64,000 bases of DNA. Source: Chionomys nivalis (lineage: Eukaryota > Chordata > Mammalia > Rodentia > Cricetidae). A model generated the notes under the pieces. It had not been told where the DNA came from. It saw nothing but the letters and a program-made list of their open reading frames with translations, and searched no databases. Positions 1-9,715 of the stretch are shown one piece after another (the stretch's first letter is position 1; each line of letters starts with the position of its first letter). Position numbers and translations under genes: made by a program. The stretch covers positions 10,428,488-10,492,487 of the forward strand of contig NC_080112.1 in the NCBI RefSeq assembly GCF_950005125.1. The letters run 5' to 3'.

Positions 1-707
1 GAGGTCTACATTCATCATAATGAATCATAAATAAGCCTATTAGCTCAGGCTTCTTATTAACTCATAACTTATATTAGCCCTTAATACTTGATGTGGGAGT
101 CCCCTCTGTATGCTGTGAATATGATTGGTTAATTAATAAAGAAACTACATTAAGCCTATAGCAGAGCTACGGAGGAAGAGATTTAGGAGGAGAAAACTAA
201 GCTAAATATTGGGAGAAAGAAGGATGGAGTCAGAGAGAAGCCCTGGAGCTGCCACTAGAGACAGACATGCTGAAGCTTTGCTGGTAGGCCACGACCTCAT
301 GGTGATGCACAGATAAATGGAGATGTATTATATTAAGATGTAAGACTTAACCAATTAGAAGCTAGAGCTAAAAGACCAAGCAGTGATTTAGATAATACAG
401 TTTCTGTGTGATTAGTTTCCAGGCTATCAGCCAGGAACCAACAAGCAGCTCTCTCCTCTAACAAATACTTGTCTGTATTAGCCACATGGCTTGGCACTGT
501 TTTCGGTGAGGCAGTCACATCTTGCTTGCTCTGTGTCTGGCTTCCTCTGTGTCTGGGTGATGACTGTAGACTGACTTTTCCTCTTCTCAGAATTCTGTTG
601 CCCGGCCTCTACTTGCTTTCTAGTCATCCACCTATACTTCCTACCTGGCCACTGGCCAATCCTAGTTTATTTAAAATACAACTGATAGGGTCATTGTCCC
701 ACAGCAT
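1..707 (-). mobile_element. Antisense ERV LTR, split by a younger LTR and cut by the window edge
   Basis: Read on the minus strand, 707 down to 470 and then 82 down to 1 form one LTR-like sequence. It has an AATAAA-type signal near its start (tttaaataaac followed by attggcca), an agaattctg block, and later a gctaat...gagctaatag block. The same blocks occur in the same order in the plus-strand LTR at 42341-42738, so I place both in one ERV LTR family. The break at 83-469 is the insertion of a second LTR. The downstream end lies outside the window. Family name not assigned. Confidence 0.6.
89..463 (+). mobile_element. Solo ERV LTR, class II type, with 6-bp target-site duplication
   Basis: The 375-bp unit starts TGATGTGGGAG and ends CTAACA, so it has the TG...CA ends of an LTR. 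It is flanked by the direct repeat aatact (83-88 and 464-469); six-base duplications are typical of class II (ERVK-like) integrases. It carries attggttaattaataaag (polyadenylation-type AATAAA) and the gagtcagagagaagcc and aagctagagct blocks shared with the LTRs at 24038, 39179 and 59658. No internal retroviral sequence adjoins it, so it is a solo LTR left by LTR-LTR recombination. Confidence 0.75.
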
Positions 708-849
708 ACTTCTGTAATAGTTGGGCTGCCTTTTAGCTTCCAGTGAGGGAAGGCTTTAGTATCATTAAGAAAAATAATGGTGGCGTCTCACCCTGTGTCA
801 AACCAGGCCCTTTACAGATTTTCCAGAAAACCAGTCATAATGGGTGAAT

Positions 850-2370
850 GAGGGAAAATGGATAGCATTCTGAAATTTTTTTTTCTTTATTTATGGCGAA
901 GGCCCTCTTACTGTCTGGGCTGACGGCTGCCCTCTTTGGAGTTTAAAGGTCATTGGGGAATCTTGCAGCAGTCCTTAGCCCAATGATAACCTTTCTGGCA
1001 TTAAGGACATTATGTTTTGGGGCAAGCTTTAAGGAGTCCCTGCAGAGTTTCTAGGCTTTCTGCAGCCCTAACAAGAGTGACTAGGGGGTTGGTCATCATT
1101 CTTTTCAAGCTTAGTATTGACCAAGGCATTGATGGAAGCTATTAGGGCAGAGATGGGACCATTTGTGTGTCAATGTCCCTAGTGGTGAGGACCCATTTGT
1201 AGATATTCTCATTGTGAATGGGTGCAATGGCATTATGTGTGACCATGTTAAGCCCCGTTCAGGTAAATTCTTTGATGAGAATATGCATTTTTCAACAGCA
1301 ATGGTAATATGAGTCATAAAATCAGGGAAAACTTCTGCAGTCTGTTGAACAAGATTGCAGAAGTAACCCATGCTGTCCTGAGGCATGCATAGGTTACCTT
1401 GAAAGCCAGGTTAGAAACCTAGGAAGTACGCATGTTGGTCAGTCATAGACTGAGAAATACGCTCAGTGTACTGACTGCAGCTGGTAAGCTTGTCTAGGGT
1501 AATATTGAGCCCATATTGTAAGTTAGTGCAAGCCTATGTCTCCACTGCATCATCATAAACACAATGCCATTGGAGAAAAACAGGGGGCTATAGTTCAACC
1601 TTTAATATAGAACACCAGTCATAGTGGGTTTGGATATGCATGGGACATTGTCTAAGCACTTGTTCAAAATAAGGGGTATCAGGGACAGACTCATTAGATG
1701 CCTTTCTAATGAAAGCCAGATTCGTGAAAAGAGTAGGGAACCAGGGTAGAATTGCAGCTTTAGGTCCTCATTAATGGAGAAGGCAAAAGGATTGGTTGGG
1801 GGTATTTTGCTAGGGGAAGTGAGTCAGGGTTCTGTCCGGGAGAGTGAAAAAACAATCTTTAGTGGAAAGTGCTAGATTAGGTGTGGTCTCTGCAGGAAAA
1901 GAATGCCTGAGGACTTCATCAACGGTGCCAGAAATGATGCCCAAAAGGACGGGAGAAAAGACACAGGAGGCAATTTGCCCTCCTGGACCTCTCTTTTTCT
2001 TGTGAGGAAAAGTACCCTCATCTATATAGTGGGGCCCCAGATAATCTCAGGGCTTATCCATGGGGCAATTTTTTTTTTTTGATTTTTGAGACAGGGTTTC
2101 TCTGTAGCTTTTTGGTTCCTGTCCTGGAACTAGATCTTTTAGACCAGGCTGGCCTTGAACTCACAGAGATCCGCCTGCCTCCCGAGTGCTGGGATTAAAG
2201 GCGTGTGCCACCATCACCCTGCCTCCATGGGGCAATTTTTGTGACGTCCTCCAAGAAGGCCTCATGTTGGGGACACTTGACCTTAATGCCCCTGGTTAGC
2301 AAAAGGAAATATAAGGCAGTAATTTGAGGCTCTTTTGCAGAAGATGGGAAGTTGCTCATTGCAAGAGCAT
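850..2370 (-). pseudogene. Degraded ERV gag (matrix, capsid and nucleocapsid traces)
   Basis: Frames on the minus strand keep short retroviral Gag signatures but are broken by stops and by a B1 insertion. Near 2360-2235 there is a matrix-like stretch with RGIKVK followed by FLEDV and APW, a pattern familiar from betaretrovirus-like matrix proteins. At 1009-968 a Cys-x2-Cys-x4-His-x4-Cys zinc knuckle is readable (C-P-stop-C-QKGY-H-WAKD-C) with a stop inside its first loop. The longest open piece is 91 codons (1386-1111). The product would be a structural polyprotein of an endogenous retrovirus; in this state it cannot be made. Assignment rests on motif recognition only. Confidence 0.6.
2057..2240 (-). 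mobile_element. B1 SINE with 17-bp target-site duplication
   Basis: Reverse-oriented B1: T-tract, then gagacagggtttctctgta, ctggaactagatct, gagatccgcctgcc and a B1 5' end near 2223. The duplication tccatggggcaattttt lies at 2057-2073 and 2224-2240, so the inserted unit is 2074-2223. It sits inside the ERV gag region and is younger than that ERV. Confidence 0.9.
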
Positions 2371-2726
2371 GGCAAAAGAAGAGGATAAGAGCTATAGAAA
2401 AAAGGCTTCTGGCAGAGGAGAAAATTTCAATTCCAAAGGGAAAGGGGATTCAGTCAAAGCAGAACAGCCAAAGTCTAACAGTGAATTGAGAGACCTGCCA
2501 ATACCGGAACGGCCCTTAACTGGCAGTATTGCCACCATATTGGTTGAGGAGAGAAACAAAAAGAAGAAGTCCATCAATCCACACTCTGAAGAGTGGTCCA
2601 GACTCCACTTAAAGCAAGAGAGCCTTCCTACAATCCCTGAGTATGCCGCATAAAAGTGAGGAACTTCTGAAGTTCATTATGCTGCAGCCGTATGCTCACA
2701 CACTGTCTCCGGGTGAATAAGACCAG

Positions 2727-2752
2727 TGTGTGTGTGTGTGTGTGGGGGGGGT
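2727..2752. repeat. (TG)n/G microsatellite
   Basis: About ten TG units followed by a run of G. It lies in the untranslated leader of the minus-strand ERV. Confidence 0.9.
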
Positions 2753-3070
2753 GTTCCTTTATTGGTTCTACCTCCTGGGTAGTCAGCACTTATGTGGAGA
2801 TACTGGAATGAACCGAATTTGAATGGAGAGTGCCTAAGTCGAAAGACAAACAGGGGAAAAAAGAAAAGGACAGGAAAGAAGCCCCAACTTACCAAGGGCA
2901 CAGAAAATGAAAGCAGGGGCCAACTCACTGAGGACAGCTGAAGGGGCTGATTCAGCACACCAACAAAGAGTAAGGATGGGGACAGCAGCATGGCCATCAA
3001 ATGAGAAGAAGCAAAGCCAGAAAAAGAAGTTGAGGAGGACCCAGGCAGTGAGCCAGAGGAAAGTTTTCAT

Positions 3071-3085
3071 CCACATTGGGTGACA
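3071..3085 (-). other. Retroviral primer-binding site, lysine-tRNA type
   Basis: The minus strand reads tgtcacccaatgtgg. It follows the consensus TGGTGCCCAACGTGG, complementary to the 3' end of a lysine tRNA and used by many class II ERVs, with a few substitutions of the kind expected from CpG decay. It directly follows an LTR-like end (gccaca). Confidence 0.55.
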
Positions 3086-3319
3086 GATGTGGCTGAACCT
3101 CAATACTAGTCTCCACCCTGGAGGCAGTGGATGAGATAGTGCAGAGGCAGAAATATAGACTCTGGGAGATTTTGATGTACAAGTTCTTTACTGTAAAAGG
3201 TTAACAGATTTTTATGGGCTTAGGGAAATAAGGCTGCTGCAGGAACTCTTCTGGTTAGTTCTTCTGTAACTGGCAGCCATTGTTGGCATGCTGTGATAGA
3301 CCAGGAAGGAGCATGTGTC
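3086..3319 (-). mobile_element. 5' LTR of the minus-strand ERV
   Basis: On the minus strand this runs tgacaca... to ...gccaca. It contains a cataaaa TATA-like site (about 3215) and a gtaaagaac polyadenylation-like region downstream. Its 3' edge abuts the primer-binding site. The 5' edge is approximate. It is not of the same family as the LTR at 1-707. Confidence 0.45.
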
Positions 3320-3657
3320 ATGCGTTACTATGGAAATGGCTTTCATAAAGTTTGCTTTGGTCAACTTGCTTTCTCATTGGAAGTCTTATCATGCATGTGC
3401 ATACTTTGGCTCTGCCTTGCCACAGCCTAGTTACTATTAAAGTACCTTTTCCCTCTGAAGCCTCTTCTTCTAAGCTTCTTTTATCTGATTTAATTTCAGC
3501 ACTCTCTTGCAGGCTTCTACATGGACAGGTCAGGAGGCTATGTTTACAGCATTCAACTACTTTTCTGTTCAAAAATCATAAAGTCTTTCTAATCCTTCAA
3601 ATGACAACATGGTCGGTTTCTTTCTAACAAAAGCCTACTGTCTTGTACTGTCTTTTT
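3320..3657. other. Intergenic, nothing recognised
   Basis: No gene, SINE or LTR signature that I can name. Two opposed open stretches of 84-91 codons here lack any recognisable domain. Confidence 0.5.
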
Positions 3658-4023
3658 GTGTTAGTTACATTTAGGTTTCTGTAATAAAGCACTCAAGACA
3701 ACTTACTGAAGAAAGAGTTTATTTGGGCTTACAGTTCCAGAGCTCTTAGAGTCCATTATGGCCAGAAAGCATGATAATAACTGACAAACATGGTGGCAGA
3801 ATTAGGAAACTGAGATCTCAATATCTTAAACAGAAAAAAATAAAAGAGTAAATAGGAAATGGGATATGATTGTAAACTCTCTATACCTTCTTTCAGTGAT
3901 AGACTACCTATGCAAGGCTTCAATACCTAAAGGTTCTACAACCATCCAAAGGAATGGCACTAACTGGTGACCAAGTGTTTAAATACATGAGTCTATGAGA
4001 GCTATTGTCATTCAAACCACCAC
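3658..4023 (-). mobile_element. MaLR (MT-type) LTR, antisense
   Basis: The plus strand shows the common antisense MaLR order: gttacatttaggtttctgt, agtttatttgggcttacag, gagtccattatggc, then near the end accaagtgtttaaataca and attcaaaccaccaca. These are diverged but colinear with the rodent MT/ORR1 group of non-autonomous ERVL-type LTRs. Exact subfamily not assigned. Confidence 0.6.
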
Positions 4024-4985
4024 AAGAAATTAGCACAAAGAAAAGAAATAGTGAAGAAAATGTGAAAATAAAATGTAACTAAAAGTCATAAAAAGGGTCA
4101 AATAGTTATTTTTCAAAAGATAACTATAAATGACAAGTCTTTAATCTAAGATAAGGAAAAGCAAAGTAAAGATGGTATCAGAACAAAATAAAATTTATTT
4201 ATTTTATATAAACATAGAAAAAGACCACAGAATACTATTATGAACAACTATGTACCAATAAATTGAAAAATGTAGTAGAAATGGATAGAAAAATATAATC
4301 TATATGATTTGCTCTATAAAAAAGTGGGAAAACTGAATAAACTAATAAAAACAATATGATTAAAGTAATAATAATAAATTATCCACCAAAAGTCAAATAC
4401 AATATGATTTTGCTGAATAATTTTGCCAAATATTTAAATAAATCCTAATTCTTTGCAAAGTATTTAACACACACACATAGACGTACACATCTTCTTTAGT
4501 TTCTACAGTACTACCCTAAATCATGAATGTTCTGAGCAGATATTAATAGGTACTTTATGCCTCATTCTATTCCTATAAGCTGCAAGGCAAAGCAAGTCAC
4601 TGTAAAGTGATTTATATGTTCCCGAAGGAGCAATGCTATTTTTAGAGAAGATACTCTTAACCAATAATTTTGACCCTGAATAGATCATTATGATATCTCA
4701 TAAGGTAAAAGTTCTTAGGGCAATAAATGTGCTTATTTTAGTATAAGTTAATTACATATATGATGAGTGATCATATTGCACTCATTTTTTGCACTTACAA
4801 AGGGTATTAAATAACACTGTGAATGACTTTCATCTCTTATAGGAAATCTCATGGGAAATAAAACAACTTTGAAGCCCCCTTTTTTTTCTCATAATAAATG
4901 TCCCTTTTCTCTACAGACATTTGGAATTGTTCCAATGACTGCTTTTAAAAAGATCTATTATGATATCAAGTATTGAGAGGTTTTT
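4024..4985. other. AT-rich intergenic DNA upstream of the retrocopy
   Basis: Very AT-rich, with A-runs and a short (AC)n around 4470. I see no promoter elements, SINE or LTR. This is the ancestral sequence into which the Eef1a1 retrocopy inserted; no CpG island or GC-box cluster precedes the open reading frame. Confidence 0.6.
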
Positions 4986-5001
4986 AAAAAGTAAAAATAT
5001 T
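4986..5001 (+). repeat. Target-site duplication, left copy (Eef1a1 retrocopy)
   Basis: aaaaagtaaaaatatt, identical to 6746-6761. It is preceded by tttt, giving TTTT/AAAA, the preferred cut of the L1 endonuclease. Confidence 0.9.
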
Positions 5002-5069
5002 GCTTTTTCGCAACGGGTTTGCCGTCAGAACGCAGGTGTTGTGAAAACCACCGCTAATTCAAAGCCAAA

Positions 5070-6458
5070 ATGGGAAAGGAAAAGACTCACATCAACATCG
5101 TCGTCATTGGACACGTCGATTCCGGCAAGTCCACTACAACCGGCCACCTGATCTACAAGTGTGGTGGAATCGACAAACGAACCATCGAGAAGTTTGAGAA
5201 GGAGGCTGCGGAGATGGGAAAAGGCTCCTTCAAGTATGCCTGGGTCTTGGACAAACTGAAAGCTGAGCGTGAGCGTGGTATCACTATTGACATCTCCCTG
5301 TGGAAGTTTGAGACCAGCAAGTACTATGTTACTATCATTGATGCCCCAGGACACAGAGACTTCATCAAAAACATGATTACAGGCACATCACAGGCTGACT
5401 GTGCTGTCCTGATTGTTGCTGCTGGTGTTGGTGAATTCGAAGCTGGTATTTCCAAGAATGGGCAGACCCGTGAGCATGCACTTCTGGCTTACACCCTGGG
5501 TGTGAAACAGCTTATTGTTGGTGTCAACAAAATGGATTCCACCGAGCCACCCTACAGCCAGAAGAGATACGAGGAAATTGTTAAGGAAGTCAGCACCTAC
5601 ATTAAGAAAATTGGCTACAACCCTGACACAGTAGCATTTGTGCCAATTTCTGGTTGGAATGGTGACAACATGCTGGAGCCAAGTGCTAATATGCCTTGGT
5701 TCAAGGGATGGAAAGTCACTCGCAAAGATGGTAGTTCCAGTGGAACCACCCTGTTGGAAGCTTTGGATTGCATCCTGCCACCAACTCGTCCAACTGACAA
5801 GCCTCTGCGACTGCCCCTCCAGGATGTCTATAAAATTGGTGGCATTGGGACTGTCCCTGTGGGCCGAGTGGAGACTGGTGTTTTAAAACCTGGCATGGTG
5901 GTGACCTTTGCTCCAGTCAACGTGACAACAGAAGTAAAGTCTGTTGAAATGCACCATGAAGCTTTGAGTGAGGCTCTTCCTGGGGACAACGTGGGCTTCA
6001 ATGTGAAGAACGTGTCTGTCAAAGATGTTCGACGTGGTAACGTTGCTGGTGACAGCAAAAATGACCCACCAATGGAAGCTGCTGGCCTCACTGCTCAGGT
6101 GATTATCCTGAACCACCCAGGCCAAATTAGTGCTGGCTACGCTCCTGTACTAGATTGTCACACAGCTCACATAGCATGCAAGTTTGCTGAGCTTAAAGAA
6201 AAGATTGATCGTCGTTCTGGCAAGAAGTTGGAAGATGGACCGAAATTCTTGAAATCTGGTGATGCAGCCATTGTTGATATGGTTCCTGGCAAGCCCATGT
6301 GCGTGGAGAGCTTCTCTGACTATCCTCCACTGGGTCGTTTTGCTGTTCGTGACATGAGGCAGACAGTTGCTGTGGGTGTCATCAAAGCTGTGGACAAGAA
6401 GGCTGCTGGAGCTGGCAAGGTCACCAAGTCTGCCCAGAATGCTCAGAAGGCTAAATGA
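5070..6458 (+). CDS. Eef1a1: eEF1A1-like elongation factor ORF (intact, in a retrocopy)
   Basis: Encodes 462 residues, the family's full length, starting MGKEKTHIN in the caaaATGGG context of the parent mRNA. eEF1A is the GTPase that delivers aminoacyl-tRNA to the ribosomal A site in the cytosol. All GTP-binding motifs are present: GHVDSGKS (14-21), the GITI segment with Thr72, DAPGH (91-95), NKMD (153-156) and SGW (194-196). Domain I spans about 1-240, and beta-barrel domains II and III span about 241-330 and 337-440. Against the canonical mammalian protein as I recall it, the visible changes are Ser222-Ser223 (Ser222 is, I think, normal in rodents), Leu340 for Phe and Asn457 for Lys in the basic C-terminal tail. 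None hits a nucleotide-binding residue. There are no frameshifts or stops. If transcribed it could yield a near-normal protein; whether it is transcribed is not visible here. Confidence 0.85.
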   Translation: MGKEKTHINIVVIGHVDSGKSTTTGHLIYKCGGIDKRTIEKFEKEAAEMGKGSFKYAWVLDKLKAERERGITIDISLWKFETSKYYVTIIDAPGHRDFIKNMITGTSQADCAVLIVAAGVGEFEAGISKNGQTREHALLAYTLGVKQLIVGVNKMDSTEPPYSQKRYEEIVKEVSTYIKKIGYNPDTVAFVPISGWNGDNMLEPSANMPWFKGWKVTRKDGSSSGTTLLEALDCILPPTRPTDKPLRLPLQDVYKIGGIGTVPVGRVETGVLKPGMVVTFAPVNVTTEVKSVEMHHEALSEALPGDNVGFNVKNVSVKDVRRGNVAGDSKNDPPMEAAGLTAQVIILNHPGQISAGYAPVLDCHTAHIACKFAELKEKIDRRSGKKLEDGPKFLKSGDAAIVDMVPGKPMCVESFSDYPPLGRFAVRDMRQTVAVGVIKAVDKKAAGAGKVTKSAQNAQKAK

Positions 6459-6721
6459 ATATTATCCCTAACACCTGCCACCCCAGTCTTAATCAGTGGT
6501 GGAAGAACGGTCTCAGAACTGTTTGTCTCAATTGGCCATTTAAGTTTAATAGTAAAAGACTGGTTAATGATAACAATGCATCGTAAAACCTTCAGAAGGA
6601 AAGGAGAATGTTTTGTGGACCATTTTTTTTGTGTGTGGCAGTTTTAAGTTATTAGTTTTCAAAATCAGTACTTTTTAATGGAACAACTTGACCAAAAATC
6701 TGTCACAGAATTTTGAGACCC

Positions 6722-6727
6722 ATTAAA
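6722..6727 (+). promoter_or_regulatory. Inherited polyadenylation signal ATTAAA
   Basis: ATTAAA lies about 15 bases upstream of the genomic A-tail of the Eef1a1 retrocopy, where the parent mRNA would be cleaved. Confidence 0.7.
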
Positions 6728-6745
6728 GCAAGTTTAATGAGAAAA

Positions 6746-6761
6746 AAAAAGTAAAAATATT
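6746..6761 (+). repeat. Target-site duplication, right copy (Eef1a1 retrocopy)
   Basis: Identical to 4986-5001 and directly follows the A-tail. Confidence 0.9.
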
Positions 6762-7078
6762 ATAACACAGTGATGCAAATCTGCTTTCAAGCTCCCTGTA
6801 CATTATTTTCTCTGTTTATTTAAGTATACTAGTTAGATGTACCCTAAATATCCATATAGTGACCTAACTTTCTGGAATCTACTATAATATTCATTCTTGG
6901 AGCCTAACCTGAGTTTATAAGGACAATATTGATTTCTCTGTCTGCTTCTGTGGAAAAGTGAATAATTATCTCCAAACTCTGATGACTAATTAAATGATTT
7001 TGTCATAGTGCTAAGTCACAGAGTCACACAGATAGAGAGTATTTGTTTCTGTGATAATAGTGTTCTTTACAGATAGAT
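6762..7078. other. Intergenic, nothing recognised
   Basis: AT-rich unique-looking sequence between the retrocopy and the next LTR. Confidence 0.5.
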
Positions 7079-7320
7079 ACTGTAGTACTTTGAGTGTCAT
7101 TGGCATCCCTAATCTCATAGGGAGTGATATTATTAGGAGGTGTGGCTTTGTTGGAGTAGGTATTGCCTTGTTGGAGGAAGTGTACCACAGCAGCCTACAG
7201 GCCACCATGCTTCCCATTATGATGACAATGAACTGATCCTCTGAAACTGTAAGTGAGCTACCACAAATAAATGGTTTTGCTATAAGAGTTGTTGTGGTTG
7301 TGGTGTATCTTCACAGATAC
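7079..7320 (+). mobile_element. MaLR (MT-type) LTR, partial
   Basis: Contains the diagnostic order ctaatctcatagggagtg, ttattaggaggtgtggc, ttgttggaggaagtgt, catgcttcccattatgatga, ctctgaaactgtaag, aaataaatgg and cttcacagatact. This is the MT-type MaLR LTR in sense orientation with its polyadenylation signal. The middle is shorter than usual. Confidence 0.65.
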
Positions 7321-7832
7321 TATGATATATTATAGTGAAATACAAGATATTTAGAAACCTTAAACTAAAATTCCATTTAGAGTTGACTAAGACACAACAT
7401 CTCTAAATCAACGGTTTTCTTTTAGAAAAATTAAATGGGTTGTTTTTTCTTATAAATTTATGATAATGATAAAATTATATAACACATAATTCATGGACAT
7501 GGCTAGTATAAAGATGCCAAACTCAGGATATTTGAACAATTTGTTAATGAGCCATCTCAAATGTGTAATGGAGTTTACACATAGGATAAAAGTGTTACTT
7601 AGTTGACAGCTGATTTTGAATTGTTGCATACACTAAAGTTTAATTGGATTCGATTAGAAACTATAAACAAATAATAAACCTAGAGCAGTATCACAGAGGA
7701 AACCTAATGAAAATCCTACAGTGGGTAATCATTGGGAGCAGTAGGAAATGTTTAAAAGTTTGTAATTTCTGAATCTCATTATGATTCAGAAGGTAGTGTG
7801 GCTTGGTGAGTCACACAGATTACCCTTTAGTG
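7321..7832. other. Intergenic, nothing recognised
   Basis: AT-rich with no repeat signature that I can name. Confidence 0.5.
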
Positions 7833-7857
7833 TGTGTGTGTATATATGTATATATTT
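7833..7857. repeat. (TG)n(TA)n microsatellite
   Basis: Short TG run passing into TATATA. Confidence 0.85.
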
Positions 7858-7862
7858 TTACT

Positions 7863-9680
7863 TACAAGTGTTCATTGCCATGAGTCATTCGTCTGGCTTA
7901 AGGCCTCTGGCTTTGGATAATGGGCTCCCACTGGCACTCTTCTTGGATATCCTGTTGTTTTCCTAGTTCAAGGAAATCCTGAAGTTTTGGATCTGTAGGT
8001 GCATTACCTTCACACTCCAGTAGTCCATAGATGAGGTGAGTGCTGAGGTAGTCTAACTCAAAGCCCCAATTCTGGGTTTGGATTCTAGCTGGATTGGTCA
8101 GCCTGCCAGCTTTCCATCATCATCACTACACAGGTGAGCTGTCCAGCACTGCCTGAGCTTCTTTACCCTAAACATCCTAAAGCAAGAAACTTAACTAGGT
8201 TAGTTCTTCTGCTTTCAGGTTTTCTAGTTTGGCTCACCCACACTATTACTACCAGGACTAACTGTTCTACTCTTTTGCCCAGATGAGATTCAAGGTCTTT
8301 TCAATTGCTGTAGGGGACACATGGGGGGAACAGAGTTAGGTGTTCTATTGTCCCGCCCTGAGTGTCAGCTCATATATATTCCCACTAACAGGATTAGCTC
8401 TAGTGTTTTCCCACTGGGTTTCAGAGCCTGCACTCCCTTGTGATACAGCTCCCAAACTAATGACCCTGGGGCTAACTTTCTCACCTGCTTCAAGTAACAA
8501 TTGGTAAGGGGGAGGGCATCTTTCTCTCACCCATGCCACCACATGACAAGTGAGCTATGGCAGGGTCAGCTCTCCCAGTCTAATGCCCTAAAGGATCAAC
8601 TCACCTGCAACCTCTTCAATAAGATCAGTCCTAGTGGGCTGGCCTGGAGAGGTGCAGGGCCTGCTGTTCAAGTACTGAAACCAGTGAGTAGCAGGATCAG
8701 TTTTCCCACTCTTGTAACCTAGGAATCAACTCTTTATGCCTGTATTAAGTGAGAAGGGACAAATGTCAGAGGGTTAGATCTCTTTTCCCTCACTACCATA
8801 TAACAGACAGGTGGGGTTAGCTTTCCCACTATAATACTTCAGGGCTGGCACAACCACACTCCTGACCAGGTGAGGTGCAGGGTGAGTTCTCCCTAGTCAT
8901 ACAGGGAGTAAAGGGCAGAGACAATTCTGTGTAGCTCTATCCTCACTGACTTTAGTGATAACAAGAGTTATGGACATCAACAAGGACCACGGCTGCAGTA
9001 GTGCCAGGGACCAGACATGGCCCTGGGTAGCAGTACAGGCCTGAAAGACACAGTGGCCCTGGGAAGCAGTGCAGATCTCTGGCAACTGCTCAGCCTTCTA
9101 TGGTAACAGGGTTCATGGATATCAACACACACCCTAACTGTGAAAGGGCCATAAACCCAGATGACAGTTTGGGTCCAGATAACACCATGGTTCTAGGTGG
9201 CAGCACAGAATATTCAGTTGTATATAACCCCAGTGGCAGCCTGACCTTCAAATTCCAACCTCAGGTGTTAGCACAGACTTCAGGCCTCTGTATAACCCTC
9301 AGTGGAAACAGGAGCCACAGATATTACAACAGGCTCCCCCAGCAGCATCGGGGCCTCAGACCAATATGAGGCCCTTGGCAACAGAACAGGCCTGGACATC
9401 ATTTTGTACCTGGGTGGCAAACTAGCTATTCACATATTCCTTACTACATTCGCCTCTCCAGCTCAACCTCTCTCCCCAGGCAATGAAACCTTCTACCTCT
9501 GTGTCTCCCATTCCTCCACCCTGCACTTGTGCCCATTCTTATTGCCACCCTCAAAGTCCTAGTAATGCTCACGGTTGATTTCTACCTACCCATGCCCAAA
9601 AGGCATGAAGAAGGGTTATGACTATCCTCCTCTCACAAGCCTGGGCCTGACCTGACAGCTAACTCTTAAACCAATGAATT
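7863..9680 (+). repeat. GC-richer interspersed repeat, family unassigned
   Basis: Begins ttacaagtgttcattgcca/tgagtcattcgtctgg and continues with many gccagctct/ggtgaggtgcagggc-like and ggccctgggtggcagcaca-like phrases. It has no long open frame and is clearly richer in G+C than its flanks. The start and several internal phrases recur at 36316-37065, so it is a dispersed repeat rather than unique sequence. In rodents such sequence might be an old L1 end, but I cannot assign it. The right edge is uncertain; it ends before the (AC)n at about 9687. Confidence 0.45.
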
Positions 9681-9686
9681 CTTACT

Positions 9687-9715
9687 TTACACACACACAT
9701 ACACACACACACATA
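9687..9715. repeat. (AC)n microsatellite
   Basis: About twelve AC units with one interruption, followed by AT-rich DNA. Confidence 0.9.

Larger units (their letters stand above)
708..3319 (-). mobile_element. Minus-strand class II ERV remnant (5' LTR, PBS, leader, gag traces)
   Basis: On the minus strand the order is LTR (3319 to 3086), a lysine-tRNA-type primer-binding site (3085 to about 3068), an untranslated leader, matrix-like coding traces (around 2370 to 2235), capsid-like traces (around 1750 to 1100) and a nucleocapsid zinc knuckle (1009 to 968). This is the order of a retroviral 5' half. Pol and env are not recognisable; the sequence left of about 850 runs into the antisense LTR of 1-707, which appears to be of a different LTR family. 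A B1 SINE interrupts the element at 2074-2223. Confidence 0.65.
5002..6745 (+). pseudogene. Eef1a1: Processed Eef1a1 retrocopy, full-length with intact ORF
   Basis: A colinear, intronless copy of the eEF1A1 mRNA. The 5' UTR (from gctttttcgcaacgggtttg, the oligopyrimidine-led start of the parent transcript) is about 68 bases. The 462-codon coding region follows, then about 280 bases of recognisable 3' UTR with an ATTAAA signal at 6722-6727 and an A-tail from 6742. The 16-bp target-site duplication on both sides and the TTTT/AAAA cleavage site show L1-mediated insertion of a full-length mRNA. The parent gene has introns; none is present. Few coding changes and many CpGs kept in the first exon-derived part suggest a fairly recent event. 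I call it a retrocopy or processed pseudogene by default, because it brought no promoter except the short transcribed leader; expression is possible but not shown. Confidence 0.95.

Noticed and set aside
2324..2653. 109-codon plus-strand open frame, Lys/Glu-rich
   Set aside because: It is antisense to the gag/leader part of a minus-strand ERV remnant, has no known domain, and its composition follows the purine-rich strand.
2677..3103. Two overlapping minus-strand frames of 107 and 89 codons with hydrophobic stretches
   Set aside because: They lie in the ERV leader between PBS and gag, contain a microsatellite-encoded TH repeat, and show no signal or membrane protein family.
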